64,000 nucleotides of DNA. Source: Daldinia sp. FL1419 (taxonomy: Eukaryota > Ascomycota > Sordariomycetes > Xylariales > Hypoxylaceae). Every line of letters begins with the position of its first letter. Positions within the stretch are counted from its first letter, which is position 1. The position numbers and the translations under genes are program-made. Below are positions 1 through 11,692 of the stretch, piece by piece. The stretch is taken from the NCBI GenBank assembly GCA_025201765.1, contig MU623391.1:1-64000 (forward strand). The letters run 5' to 3'. The notes under the pieces were generated by a model. The model saw only the letters and a program-made list of their open reading frames with translations. It did not search any database and was not told the DNA's origin.

Positions 1-682
1 AGAGGTGTTTATAAAATTGAAGGCTTGAGAGCAATCTTGGTCTTGTTACAATACTTAATTGGAACTTAACCTTATTTAAAGCCATATTTGTACCAATTTT
101 CTATAAGTATCCGTACACCAAAATTTGGCCTATGTAATACTTATGGTATATTTGTGATATAATTTTTTTAAATATATATTTTGTTGCTTTTTGTACTGGG
201 TACGTTACGTAAGCTTGGCCCCAACGTCATACAACCCTCCTTTTGTACTAAGCACGGACGAGAAACTAACATTATTTCAGGGGGTGTACTGTACTACTTG
301 ACGACCTCGGACTAGCAATCACGGAATTTCTTTACATGATTTTACAACGATTTACCAACAATTTATATCCTCGTCAACTCCGTCAGCCCGTCCGCTCGCC
401 AGCCTGTCAGCCTGTCAGCATACCTAAGATCTTAAATCAAAAACCTTTTCATGATTTTACCTCGGATTCGCTCCAATTCGCTTATACGACTTCCTTTCGT
501 CCCTTTTGATCCTTTTATGCAAATAGTACGGTAGTTTTAACAGCCGTCAGCAAGTCAATTGGTTTCTTACCGATCTTGCTGATAACATAGAAAAAGAGGT
601 CCGAGTCTAAGTTTTAAGTTACTAGATTCCCTTTGACCGTCGGGCCGCGCCATTCTCATCCCGTCAACCAACCAGCCCAACT
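1..682. other. 5' flank of cystathionine beta-lyase gene
   Basis: This is AT-rich non-coding sequence leading to the first gene. I see no ORF with coding character, no tRNA and no clear TATA box. A short upstream reading frame begins with the ATG at 518 (five codons, then TAG); whether it lies in the transcript is unknown. A run of three near-repeats of the type 'cagcctgtcagcctgtcagca' lies around 400-421. Confidence 0.5.
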
Positions 683-2085
683 ATGGACGACTCTAAACCT
701 TTAAACAAGGCCTTCTCCAAGGTTGACCTCGACGGTCATAACCTTCCTCCCTCGCCTGCGCCCTCGAGCCCTTCCAACGGCCGTCGACGCTATGCTCTTG
801 CCACGGAACTAGTATATACCGAAACCAAAGATCAATATGGCGCCTCAAGCATCCCGGTCTACCAATCCGCTACATTTAAGCAGACATCTTCTAAAGGTGG
901 CGATGAATATGATTATACACGATCGGGCAACCCAACCCGAACCCACCTTGAGCGTCACATGGCTAAGATTATGAATGCTAACCGAGCCCTCGCTGTTGGT
1001 TCCGGCATGGGTGCTTTAGACGTTATTACTAGACTGTTACGTCCAGGGGATGAAGTGATCACTGGTGATGATCTGTATGGGGGTACCAACCGGCTACTTA
1101 CATATTTATCATCGAATCAAGGCATCGTTGTCCACCATGTGGATACCACAGAGGTCGAAAGAGTACGCGAGGTTGTCTCGGACAAGACTGCCATGGTGCT
1201 CTTGGAGACCCCTACCAACCCCTTAATCAAGATTGTCGATATCCCCTCAATCGCCAAAGCTGTCCACGACGCCAATTCTAAAGCTCTTGTCATCGTTGAC
1301 AACACCATGCTTTCGCCTATGCTCTGCAACCCTCTCGAACTCGGAGCAGATGTAGTCTACGAGTCGGGCACTAAATACCTATCGGGCCACCACGATATCA
1401 TGGCCGGTGTCATCGCGTGCAACGATACTTCCCTCGGTGACAAGATGTACTTTACGATTAATGCCACCGGTTGCGGCCTCTCGCCGAACGATTCATTCCT
1501 TCTCATGAGAGGTGTCAAGACGCTGGCAATTCGTATGGAGAAGCAACAAGCGAATGCTCAAGTACTCGCCGAATTCCTCGAGTCCCACGGTTTCCGTGTA
1601 CGTTACCCCGGGTTGAAATCTCACCCACAGTACGATCTCCACTGGTCTATGGCACGGGGTGCTGGAGCAGTCTTGTCGTTCGAGACCGGTGATGTCGCCC
1701 TATCTGAGAGAATTGTCGAAGCAGCCAAATTATATGGAATCAGTGTTAGCTTCGGGTGTGTCAACAGTCTAATCAGTATGCCGTGTCGTATGAGTCATGC
1801 TAGCATCGATGCAAAGACAAGAAAAGAGCGGCAGATGCCCGAAGATATCATTCGACTCTGTGTTGGCATTGAAGATGTCCATGACCTGGTCGACGACCTA
1901 TCCCGTGCAGTAAGTGCCACAACATAGGTCAGCTTTTATACCATTGTTATACTAACGTCATTCAGCTCGTACAAGCAGGCGCAGTGACGATAACACTCGA
2001 CGGTTTTCATGCGGTTGGGACTACGGCGCAGGCTGGAAGCACGAATCCGAGCAACGATACGTCGTCTGAGCCTACGTTATCTTGA
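683..2085 (+). CDS. STR3: Cystathionine beta-lyase (PLP enzyme, methionine biosynthesis)
   Basis: Exons 683-1909 and 1966-2085 give 448 aa. The 56-nt intron has donor GTAAGT and a CTAAC branch site, and is phase 0. The product belongs to the Cys/Met-metabolism PLP family (fold type I) and should cleave cystathionine to homocysteine, pyruvate and ammonia. Visible family features are YTRSGNPTR near residues 78-86, SGMGALD near 108-113, DNTMLSP near 206-212, and the PLP-binding Lys at K231 in SGTKYLSGH. The ETKDQYGASSIPVYQSATFK N-terminal block and the SGHHDIMAGV context fit fungal beta-lyases better than cystathionine gamma-synthase or gamma-lyase, although these are close paralogues. Residues 1-35 are a low-complexity Pro/Ser leader. 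If the last intron is retained, translation stops five codons later (414 aa), so the exon-2 tail of 39 residues depends on splicing. Confidence 0.9.
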
Positions 2086-3839
2086 GATCCTGCGCAAGTT
2101 CCGTGTTTCGGAGTCAATCGCGCATGTCGATGGGTGACACTGCAGCAAGATCATCTTCCAACAATAAAAAAAAGGCGATATTCCGTTGCCAATTCATTAC
2201 TCCTACTAACTATTGTACATAAGGGACTGTAACATGCACGAACCCCCCGGCCTCCTGTGTGAGGGCCTTTGTATCCTCAGGTTACATTGTACACATCGAT
2301 GCAGATTCCAACAAAATTAATGCTTCTCGGGTGGTCTAGACCTATACTTAGCATATGAAAAGCATTAGGACAAAAAAAAAGAGAGGCGACACATACTGGA
2401 CAGCTTGTTGCTGAGTCACCTCACTGAATGGGAGTTTCTCGCGTCCGGTCTCATTTACCCAGATTTCTAGCATGGTCGTTCGAGAAGGACCTCCACCATT
2501 CTGGTCTTTTCCTTGCATGGAATTACTATCAGTCTTGGTGTCATAGCCACTATACACGTTACTTAGATTAAAGTTCTATTCGTGGCGGTATTCCTGACGA
2601 ACCGGTCGGACATCTTCTCGGCCTCATGAGTACTATGCGGCATTGCGTTCTCTTGAAAAGGGGTGTCGAGCTATGAGACAGAAACGAGGCCTAGGAATTA
2701 TTGACGATTCTGGGAAGACGAATCCAGAGTTGAGACTAATAAAAAAAATTACTTCGAGATTAAAACTGACTGAGTGAACCTGTGGATCCAACTCTCCTTT
2801 TTTTCAAAGCATGACTAGACCCAACCCTTATATATACATGAGAATTGGTAACAGCCATACCCTCGCAGTAGTTTGGTGTTCAGCCAGGAATAAATATCTC
2901 CTACATAGCTCTCTTTTCCTGTGTGTTGATCACATCGTCCACGCCAACCCGAACTGCTAAAAACGAGATTCGATTGGCCTTTGGGAAGTAAAGCGGGATA
3001 GCAGGGCAGTAAGGATACGACTTGCAAAGAATCACATCGTCACATCGTCCATAGTCTGGTAATATCACACAGCACTTACATATGTAGGTATGTATGCCGG
3101 GGAATGAGTCAAATCTAGCAGTTTCACGTTTTTTTTTTTCTTCGAAAAAAGCCGAGTGAGAAAGAGATGGCTTACCCCGGCTCGTGTAACGATCGCCTGC
3201 TATTATCGATCTGGATGTGCTACTGTGGCTTGCGGCAGCCAATGGGCACGGGGGCACACACAGATGTACTGCATCGTGGAATTGGGTACGGCTTAGCGAA
3301 AAAAAGGCTTTCTTTTTCTTAGACTCCTAGGAGATTCCGGCTAACGAGGGGAGTTATGATATTACTGTCCGGCGGCTGTCGATCAGTGAAGCACAGATAG
3401 TTCTTTCTTGGAAAGGGGGGAAGAAGAGTAGGGAATTGTTGTTGGTTTTTTTTTTTTTTTTTTGCTGAGCCGAGACGGGAAAGAGAGAAGTGGCTTTTCT
3501 CTCTCTCTCTCTCTCTCCACACACACTGCCGTCCTAATCCGGGTAGCGGATCAGATAGACAGGCGCCACCTTTTAGGCCGATACGTAGATCGGCCTGAGG
3601 CGAGGTGCTCCCTTTTCCCCTTTCGAAGAGGACCAGGGACCAGGGGCGCACGCGTATTCCGAGGCCGACGGGGGAGGGGGAGGGGTGGTCAGGTGAAGCG
3701 GTGCCGGCAATGTAAAATGCGCGTAGCCGTCGATGCTATTACGTCGTCCAGTCGTCAGGGCAGGAGGGATTTGCAGCTGCTCACCGCCTTTGACGACCGT
3801 CTGATTCTTGGGGGCGCAAACGATTGAACTACCTTAGCT

Positions 3840-3863
3840 GCTCACTTGCTCACTTGCTCACTT
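3840..3863. repeat. Tandem repeat, GCTCACTT x3
   Basis: Three exact head-to-tail copies of an 8-bp unit lie in the spacer downstream of the beta-lyase gene. It is a microsatellite-scale repeat, and no function is suggested. Confidence 0.8.
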
Positions 3864-5009
3864 ACACCTATCTGCTTCGGTTGGTTGTTCTTCTTCCACG
3901 CGGGTCGCGGTATCCGGGCGCTTAGGTCTAGCTTAGTTCTAGATCAGGTTACGGATGGGCTTTTTGTCTGAGTTTGTGTGGATGGGCGCTGCTGGTGGTG
4001 GTGGTGGTGTTAGTGGTGGTGGTGAAAGTTTCGCCGGCTTGGGAAACGTTAATACGGCCGCCTCGCATTGCTCGCCCCCAACCCCTATTTTGTGAGACGG
4101 TTGAGGTGTCCTTTTTTTTTTTTTTTTTTTTTTTTTTTCGTTGCTACCTAGTCATTCATTATGTTCAGCCATTTACAGGATTAGAGACAAGGAGAAGGCA
4201 GTACTACGCCAAGTAAAACGTGTTTGCTACCCTGGCGTCGAAGGGTTGAGTTAGGTATCTGAAGAGTGATTCATACGGTTCGATATCAACCCCTTCGATT
4301 ATCTGTATGCAGTTTGGCTAGACTAGGTAGGCAGGTTAGGTATGATATGATACATGCCTAGGTATGTACGCACCTGCAGCAAACAAAGTCGGGACATGGA
4401 ATCGAGCCTTGCCTGTAGGTCGGCGAATTTCAGAGACATTGTTTCTATGCGCCGTGATTATCAGCTACGAAGATAGACTAATGTATGCCGCTTCCCCTGA
4501 GCGACGTCATACCCCCTTTGGTATCATATGTAAGAAACTTCTCGCTGATCTACTTACCTCTGTCGACAGCACATACATGCGTACATGCCTATTGCCTACG
4601 TCTAAAGATGCCCCGAGATCCCGGCGACAATCGAAGCACCCTCCCGATCAGCCTCATTCCGGGGTCCAATGAGCAGGCTTGCCGAACGACGAGGCGCTTT
4701 CTTACGTGCCTAAGATAAGAAGGGGGTTTATCATATCATATGTAACTTTTTTTTTTAATTGTTTCCGCGCAATATGACAGGTCATATCTCGATTCGTTTT
4801 GCCTTGGTTGACCTTACGCATGCTATCTGCTTAATATATACGAAGCCGCTTGCCGCGGCTCACCACGGTAATGCTGTGCCTAGCATCTTGGACAGCACAT
4901 CGGGCTGCTGCTGCTGCACAGGTGCCTCTTTCAGCTGAATTTTGTGGTGGAGGGATGGCTCGTGGAATCGAGGTGTGGTGGGCTGGCTGGGTTCCGTTGA
5001 GGCTCTGGC

Positions 5010-5061
5010 TCGGCTCTGGATATCGGCTCTGGATATCGGCTCTGGATATCGGCTTTGGATG
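5010..5061. repeat. Tandem repeat, 13-bp unit x4
   Basis: Three exact copies of TCGGCTCTGGATA are followed by a fourth with two changes (TCGGCTTTGGATG). Each junction forms GATATC. It is a minisatellite in non-coding DNA. Confidence 0.85.
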
Positions 5062-6684
5062 TGCCACCGCTAGTGTGTGTATAAAGCTATAGTTTACTCA
5101 AAACATAAAGTATTTGCAAAACTAATTCAATCGTATGGTTGTTTCGTTTGGCGAGTAGTAAGTAATTGGACCGAAAGGTAGGCTACAAGTGAGAGAGCTT
5201 GTTGCCCCTTTCTTTCGTACTACCAAAGCGTCTCTGATAGCCCATTGATAATAACTGCTCGTGGCCTTGGTGTAAGCTGGGCTAGTATCGGTACAATATT
5301 GTATGCCCATAGTTACTAGATAGATTAATAAAAAGGCTTTGGGAATACAAGCAATACAAGCTTCGAGAATATCCCCTCGGCTATGACGTCCCACCACATA
5401 ACCGCTTTCTTATTTACTATCAAGGCCCACCGCCATATGTTCATCATGTTACCGTAAGACCAAGTAGGCGTTGCGTACGTATGAACCTGAGATTTATAAG
5501 CAATTTGCTTGTTTAGACGTGCCTCTTCAAAGTGTAGTGGAACTTGTCTAACTGATCGAAGCGGTCAGGGGCGAGCCTCAAACGCGACGAAGTATTGAAA
5601 TGGTATCTGGACTGCCACAGGGGAGCATAGTTGATTATAAGTTACGCATGTGTGCTACTTGGGACTTGTCATCGGATGCAAAGGTTTCAGGCAGTTGGGA
5701 AAACGTAACTCACAGGCAGCACGGGTGGAAGCCTGATAAGGGGTAGAAAAGACGGATCATGAATGATATATCTATTGCGGTTTCTACATAGTAAACTATG
5801 TAGATTATGGAAATATATATATAAATTGTCCTAAAAATAGAAACCGAATAAAACAAAAAGCTCAGCGCTAGCTTCGAAACTAGCACCTACGAAAAACCTT
5901 AAGTTGACTCATAGGTACTGTTGAGGATCAAATAGGTAGCTGTCAATAATATGCCGGCTGTCACGGATTTCAACCGCCGCCCGGTCAAATAAATGAGCTA
6001 GGTAACTTGTCCTTAGTAGCAATCCAAATCTTGGGTTTTCTCTGGCCTCCTGTCACCCTTTTTGTGGGGTCGGTTGATTTAGTCCGCTTTATTAGGGTAT
6101 ATATACTTTCATTTTGGGGGTGGTAGGAAGGTAGGAAGACAGGAAGGCAAGAGGGTAAGAGGGCGATCCGTACCTGTGGATTACTAACTGTATACCTACT
6201 ACCTACCTAGGTACTTACTATTTCTACATAGTGCACGTGGAAATCCCTTACATTGGCCCCTATATCACTCTGAAAGCTTGACATAGGGGCCATAGATCAT
6301 GCATGACGGTAACGGAATGCTGGACTTTATACCTACTGCTTACTTCCCGTATACACGACGTCAAGGAACAGGCGAGAATGGACCTATGCAAGTAACTATA
6401 TCCGTAACCCCTCAATTGTAAATAGTATAACCCGCATTATACGCTACGGTAGTATCCTATCATTCCGTAACTCACAAGGAAGAACTAAGCAACACACGTA
6501 AGAAACAACTAGAATAGAACAAGCAAGCAAACACTTATCTTATAATTAGGTAGGTACGTGCTCGATTCAACGGAATCACCATCTCGAGTAACGCTTCAAT
6601 TCCCACAATCTAACATAGAAAAACTACCTAGAGAAGACTAAATTATACAAACAAAACACCCCCTTACCAACCCCATAACCCACT

Positions 6685-8259
6685 TTAAGAAAAATCAAAT
6701 CGATCCGGTAAAACGATAGGCGCCACCAGAGTCCAGATGTACATGCCGTAGCAAATCCAAGCGCTCACAATCTTGACCCAGCTAGCCCAGTACGTCCGTC
6801 CCACGGTCGCGAAGTCACTATCTTGCGGAAGATCATCCAGTCCCTGTACTGTGCCCGTGAGCAGCGTGCCGACCCAGCACGTCGCCAGGAAGAATATGAT
6901 ATGGAACACCGAGTAGTTGTACTGCGTGCTGCCCCTTTCGTCGTCGTGGGGCGTTTTACCAGTATCTTCCTCATCTTCGTCGTCGGAGAGGAGAGCGTCC
7001 GCGGGTAAACTACCTTCCTCGACGGCACGGCGCAGGACTTCGGCGCGCATTTCCCGACGTCCGGGTTGTTGGGTCACGAGGTCGTGCTCGTCTTCGTCTG
7101 GGAGCTTAATGCCACCTCTATTGTTACCTAAGCCGAGACTCTGGGTCGCTGCGCGGGTAGTGGTGTACGCGACTGTAAGCATGGTTACGATGGCACCGAT
7201 TACTACGGAGGTAGTTCGGGTGCCCTGGGCGCGGACAAGTGGGTTGCATTGTTTGTCGTCGGGTTCCATTGAGACGGCGGACATGGTGAGATATGTGCAG
7301 TAGACCGCGACCATGGCGGCCTGCGCTAATCCAGCCTTGGGGTTGTACTCCTGGACGGTGGGGTGTACCGAGATGAAGGAAATAGCAAGCCAGAAAATGA
7401 GGTTGATGGTAATTGCGGCTTGGTTCATGGAACAACCACCATGAGCGAAGAAGATGTACTGTATAATAGTCATAGCCAGCGAACCAACGTACATGCCGAG
7501 CGTCGAACCGATAAGCACACCTCTCCAGACCCTCGAGTCGGTCCTTTCGATCTGCTCGAGGCAGTACTCGGCCCAGTTATGCGCAAGATCGACAAGAAGA
7601 ATTAGGCCTAGGATGAGGAATAGCATAGCACCAATGAAGGCGATGTAGTTACCGTAAACTTGGAAGAAAGCGTCGGGGATAAGGAACGAAACAACGATGA
7701 AGGCGAGCCATGCGATGATCTTGGGGCCCCAGAAACCATTCTGGAGGGAGGCCCGCGGGTTTTTCGTCGAGGCGACTCCGAATAATAAGCCGGCGAAGAT
7801 AAGGTGGAAGAGCCCAAGGGCGAAGTTGATTCGATGAACAGCGAGCCAGCCGTAACACTGGCCGTTGGGACAGTCGATCTTCACATAATCCAACATGAGA
7901 TGCTGTAGTTTTTCGATGGCCCACGGAGTGAGCATTATCCACGACAGAATGGAATTAACGAGGAGGAGGAGAGCGTATGCGATACGGGTAGCAACACTTG
8001 GTGTTCCGACGTTAGTTTTGCGTTTTGCGACGGGATGCGGAAGGATGGGTTGGATATGGCTATCTTACCTGTTGCCGCATTTCCCGCAGGCGCTGCATAC
8101 CATGGAACAGGTAGCGGCGCCGCAGCAGCTCGCAGCGAAAGACACCAGCTAGATTATTGTTAGTATTTAATTTGCTCGAGTAGAGAGTATTCGGGTGGTT
8201 GAGCGTACCGTGCCAGCGCTGGGCACCGCCAGGAAGGGGATCGATAGGAGAGCTCCCAT
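6685..8259 (-). CDS. TMS1: SERINC/TMS1 family multi-pass membrane protein
   Basis: The three exons on the minus strand are 8259-8209, 8148-8069 and 7996-6685, giving 480 aa. The introns are 60 and 72 nt. The short first exon encodes MGALLSIPFLAVPSAGT, and exon 2 carries the Cys-rich block CCGAATCSMVCSACGKCG that is characteristic of SERINC/TDE1 N-termini. About ten hydrophobic segments follow. The blocks VDLAHNWAEYCLE, SMNQAAITINL and the C-terminal FHIIFFLATCWVGTLLT...SWVKIVSAW region are typical of the family. SERINCs are membrane proteins of the endomembrane system, linked to serine-derived lipids and lipid scrambling; the fungal role is poorly defined. An acidic loop (SDDEDEEDTGK) lies before the last membrane segments. 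The start was chosen because exons 1 and 2 restore the conserved N-terminus missing from the long ORF. Confidence 0.94.
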
Positions 8260-8931
8260 CCTGGATGGCGGATTGCAATATCAAACTGCTATATCTTTTT
8301 GTTTGTAACGATCCGAAGACTTTTAAAAATAGGATTGGTTGTCGAAGGGAATAGGTTGAGAATCTGATGTAGGTTACGATGAGGCGTTGCTGTTGAAGTT
8401 TGGCGTGACGCCTTGCGATGGTGGAAGTTGCGCACGGACTATTTTTACTGTTCGTACCTCTCTCTTGGCATTTAGCATTACGTAGGGTCATGCGACGCGC
8501 GCGGATACAGTAAAGTGGAGATATGGCAATAGGTACTACATATCTTAGTACTGGTATTTGAAATCTTGTAGTTAGTTACCCTGAAAGTTGCCCGCTAAGG
8601 TACAACCCATGTACATACCTCCATAGGTGTTAGGTGGCACAAGACTTACCTCCTAGGTACATATTCCTTCCATTTTATCTCCAACACTTGGAATTCACTA
8701 ATCAATGTACCTCCTAACTTACACTACGCCGCGGAATCGCCAAACTAGTGCAAACGCTTCACAAAGATGGCTTGAATAGGTCATTTATACTGCTCTTCGA
8801 GCTTAGAATTTGGCTATATTCCGTCTGAGCAAAACCCCTCCGACTTTCTAACCTTACCCGTGCCCACATTTCGCCGAACCAAGGCCCGCTCTGAATCCTT
8901 CAGGAATCCTTCTCTCGAACCGAAATCTAAC
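8260..8931. other. Spacer between the SERINC and LPMO genes
   Basis: This should hold the SERINC promoter and the LPMO 3' UTR. I see no gene and no RNA gene. A CCTAGGTAC motif lies at 8652-8660. Confidence 0.5.
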
Positions 8932-9693
8932 CTAACCAGTGAACAGCGCCGGCCCGGGCATCGGGTAGTCCGTGATGGTGCCGTACGGGTTGAAGTGGAT
9001 ACCAGGGTCGGTGTTCTTGTAGAGCGCGGTGCCGAGGGTTCCGCTGGGCTTCGCCGACCCGCCGCCCGTGATCTCGATGTTGAAGCACTGCGGGTAGCTC
9101 TGCGCGCCGTTGAGAGACCCGGCGCCGTGGAGGGCGATGATCTCGTGCCGTAGGACGTAGTTGCCCGACGCGATGGACTTGGGGATCGTCGTCGTCCAGG
9201 TGTTGTTGTTGGCGATTAGCTTCGCGCTCGCCCACTCTTGCGTGTTGGCGTCGATGCCGCTGGCTTGGATCTTGATCCACTTGAGCTTCGTCTTGTCCGC
9301 CTTGCTGCAGTCTCCGTCGCACGGCGCGATGTAGTCGATGATGGGACCGTACGGGTGTGGCCATGCGCCTCCTGCAGCGGTACCCCATTGGAAGGTTACA
9401 GTACTGCCGGCCTTGACTGTCGTCGTCAACGAGCCAGGGGCGGAGTTCTTATGGCAGTTGATATCGGGGGTCTGGTAGGCGTCGGGGGCAACGAAGCCGC
9501 TGTCGAGGTTCTCCGCATACCAGGCGGCTAGCGGAGGCACGCTCCCGCCGTTCTTCTTGTCATAGTAGTACTGCAGCAGAAAACCGGGCTTCTGCACGCC
9601 GTCTGCTACATACCCGGTGACATATCCGTGGCCGAGAGTTGTGGTGACGAACGCACCGAGCAAGGTAAGGAGAGAGGCGGTAGACACGGGCAT
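8932..9693 (-). CDS. Secreted AA9 lytic polysaccharide monooxygenase
   Basis: This is a single-exon gene of 253 aa. A signal peptide (residues 1-21) ends just before His22, so cleavage exposes the N-terminal His of the copper His-brace (mature HGYV). The second brace His is H113 in WPHPYGP, and the axial Tyr is Y200 in AQSYPQC, with Q198 in the usual supporting position. LRHEIIALHG (181-190) is the conserved AA9 block, and C80/C203 are placed as the usual disulfide. The enzyme should oxidatively cleave cellulose or related glucans outside the cell. There is no CBM1, linker or GPI signal, so it is a minimal catalytic-domain form. Regioselectivity (C1 or C4) cannot be read from sequence alone. 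Carbon-catabolite control is usual for AA9 genes, but I did not establish binding sites here. Confidence 0.95.
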   Translation of the reverse strand: MPVSTASLLTLLGAFVTTTLGHGYVTGYVADGVQKPGFLLQYYYDKKNGGSVPPLAAWYAENLDSGFVAPDAYQTPDINCHKNSAPGSLTTTVKAGSTVTFQWGTAAGGAWPHPYGPIIDYIAPCDGDCSKADKTKLKWIKIQASGIDANTQEWASAKLIANNNTWTTTIPKSIASGNYVLRHEIIALHGAGSLNGAQSYPQCFNIEITGGGSAKPSGTLGTALYKNTDPGIHFNPYGTITDYPMPGPALFTG

Positions 9694-10756
9694 GGTGAAT
9701 GGGTTTCACGAATCCTGTATCTTTAAACTGTGCCTAAGAAAAACTAATTACCAGGAACAGCCAGCGAGCAAAAGACTGACAACGGTAAGAAATTTATCTA
9801 ATCTACACCAGGAACAACCATCTGTATTTATCGTAGAGGCTCTAGCACCAAGAATTACATATTAACACGATGCAACGCTACCGTCAATACCAAGGCGTTG
9901 GCCACAGGACACGGTTAGAAGGCATTTTATGAATTCACGAACCTTACCGGTGGGAATTCTCGAGCTGGTGTCCTTCTAAAAATAATGGCCTCATTGATGC
10001 TTATGTTTGGTGGTTATTATTCGTCGCTCTGGGTAACGAAACGGGTTTCCGGAGATCAAATCACCGCGTGCGGAACTGGACAAGCCGAGGTTACATATTC
10101 GTCTTAGGGCCGAGAAGATAATTACACTTGCTTGGAAAAAAGTTTGTTTTTTGATCTTGAAATTTTTTTTTTGCAAAGTTGACTACCTTATATCTGAGTT
10201 ATATATATTCGAAGCCGATTAGAAATGTTGATATTCAATCACATGGCTGCCTAGATAGATATCTTTGCTTTTTATTCTCTTTCCCAATCCTATCTGTGAT
10301 GAAGTTGCTTTTACTGCGAGGCGAAATACTTGATGTGGCAGCTCACAAAAATCTGGTGGGGATGATTGGACGGACCGATTCACGAAACCAAAAAAGGTTC
10401 ATGCGCATTGCTGAGAAACATGCGAAATACAAAATGCAAAAGCGAATGTACCTATTGCTACGTTGTGGATCATCATACCCTTTTTTCCTCCGAACCGTAA
10501 CCTTAAAGGTCCCTTATTTACCGCCTTAAAACTCCAATAGCTCTACCAAGAACCATTACCTAACTACCCATAATTAACAAAAAGTTGGTTCGCCGCGAAA
10601 AAAAAAATATTTCCCCCGAGGTGTTAGACGACTAATAGCTACGAACACCACTGATCCCCCCCCTCCCCCCAATGCTGAGCCCATGTAACAAAAACACCAA
10701 AATGCAAGAAGAAAAAAGCAATCAACTCTGACTAGGGAATTTATGTCCATCCTCTA
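9694..10756. other. Spacer between the LPMO and 2EXR genes
   Basis: The LPMO promoter and the 3' UTR of the 2EXR gene must lie here. Homopolymer runs (A tracts near 10600, a C tract near 10657-10671) are present. Open frames here lack protein-like character, and no RNA gene was seen. Confidence 0.5.
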
Positions 10757-11692
10757 TTATGAGGCCTTGATTGGCTTCTCCATTTGTGTGCACTCTCCAT
10801 CCTGTTTCTGGCTAGGCTCGTCGTCCAAGTCTAGCAACACCAACTTGGGGACGCGATCCGCGGGATGCAGCACCCATCTGCGGAAGTTGTAAGAGCCGCG
10901 GCCTTGGTTTTTGATCAGGTTGGGGACGAAGGCTTCGAGCTCGTCCTGGGGCAGCCACAGATGCAGGTGATTCTGGATGTGCTTGAAATCGGAGGCTCGC
11001 CAGAGGTACTTGACGTAGACGGGTCCATATAAACGGGGGCGGTAAGGTGGGACGCAGAGGTATCGCACAAGCTCCTCCCGGTCATATAGCAGGTTCTCCA
11101 TGTACGTGTCCGTCCACCACCAGTCGTAGAAGTCGTCGTCCTGGTCTAGGTTCTTTTGCACGCAGACTACGTTCTTGACTTTCGTGGCCACCTCCGGGGG
11201 GATCTTGGCTGTGATGTAGTGACGCGGCTCTTCTTGCTTTTCTTGCCGCTCGTTGACTGGCTTGTCCCTCTTTTCATCTTGAAGGTAGGGGAATGTGTCA
11301 ATGCCTCGAACGGAGACGAAGAAGTCATACTCGGGGCTAAGATAGACAGAGCCCTTGACTATGCTAGTGGTCTCGATGGCTTTGTTGATGTATTGTACTT
11401 GGTAAGAGCGCTTGGTGTTACGGCTGAGTTCCTCTTTGGAGATGCGAGGGACCTCGTAGACGTCAAGTTTAGCCGTGTAGAACGCCTTGGCTTGATAACG
11501 GCTCTCGGAATTGACCGCCAGCAAGGGGCTTGCGTGGTGTTTGAGGGGCAAGAGACAAAGAGGCGACTCATCTTTAATGGGGGCGTTTTTTGTTTGGCTG
11601 ATTATGAGTAAGCGATCGCGTGCTTCCCGGTGTAGCGCGAGATCCCAGATCTCGAGACGTAACTCAGCGGGAAGACTGGCAAAGGTAGCCAT
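10757..11692 (-). CDS. 2EXR domain protein
   Basis: This is a single-exon gene of 311 aa. The N-terminal ASLPAELRLEIWDLAL (residues 5-20) is the hallmark of the 2EXR domain, which resembles an F-box in sequence and is greatly expanded in filamentous ascomycetes. The conserved LLAVNSESRYQA segment follows at about 57-68, as does a hydrophobic strand region near 115-130 (VYLSPEYDFFV). The rest is charged with several aromatic clusters (DDFYDWWWTD) and no recognised domain. No biochemical role is established for this family. The ATG at 11692 directly precedes the domain, as in other members. The last 20 residues are polar and probably disordered. Confidence 0.85.
   Translation of the reverse strand: MATFASLPAELRLEIWDLALHREARDRLLIISQTKNAPIKDESPLCLLPLKHHASPLLAVNSESRYQAKAFYTAKLDVYEVPRISKEELSRNTKRSYQVQYINKAIETTSIVKGSVYLSPEYDFFVSVRGIDTFPYLQDEKRDKPVNERQEKQEEPRHYITAKIPPEVATKVKNVVCVQKNLDQDDDFYDWWWTDTYMENLLYDREELVRYLCVPPYRPRLYGPVYVKYLWRASDFKHIQNHLHLWLPQDELEAFVPNLIKNQGRGSYNFRRWVLHPADRVPKLVLLDLDDEPSQKQDGECTQMEKPIKAS

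Larger units (their letters stand above)
2086..6684. other. 4.6-kb gene-free spacer
   Basis: No ORF here has recognisable protein character or paired splice sites. It contains poly-T tracts (about 3446-3463 and 4111-4138), a CT-microsatellite near 3500, an 8-bp tandem repeat at 3840-3863, a 13-bp tandem repeat at 5010-5061 and a perfect 9-bp-stem hairpin at 5784-5803. The first 250 bases are probably the 3' UTR of the beta-lyase gene, and the last few hundred the 3' UTR of the SERINC gene. Confidence 0.5.
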
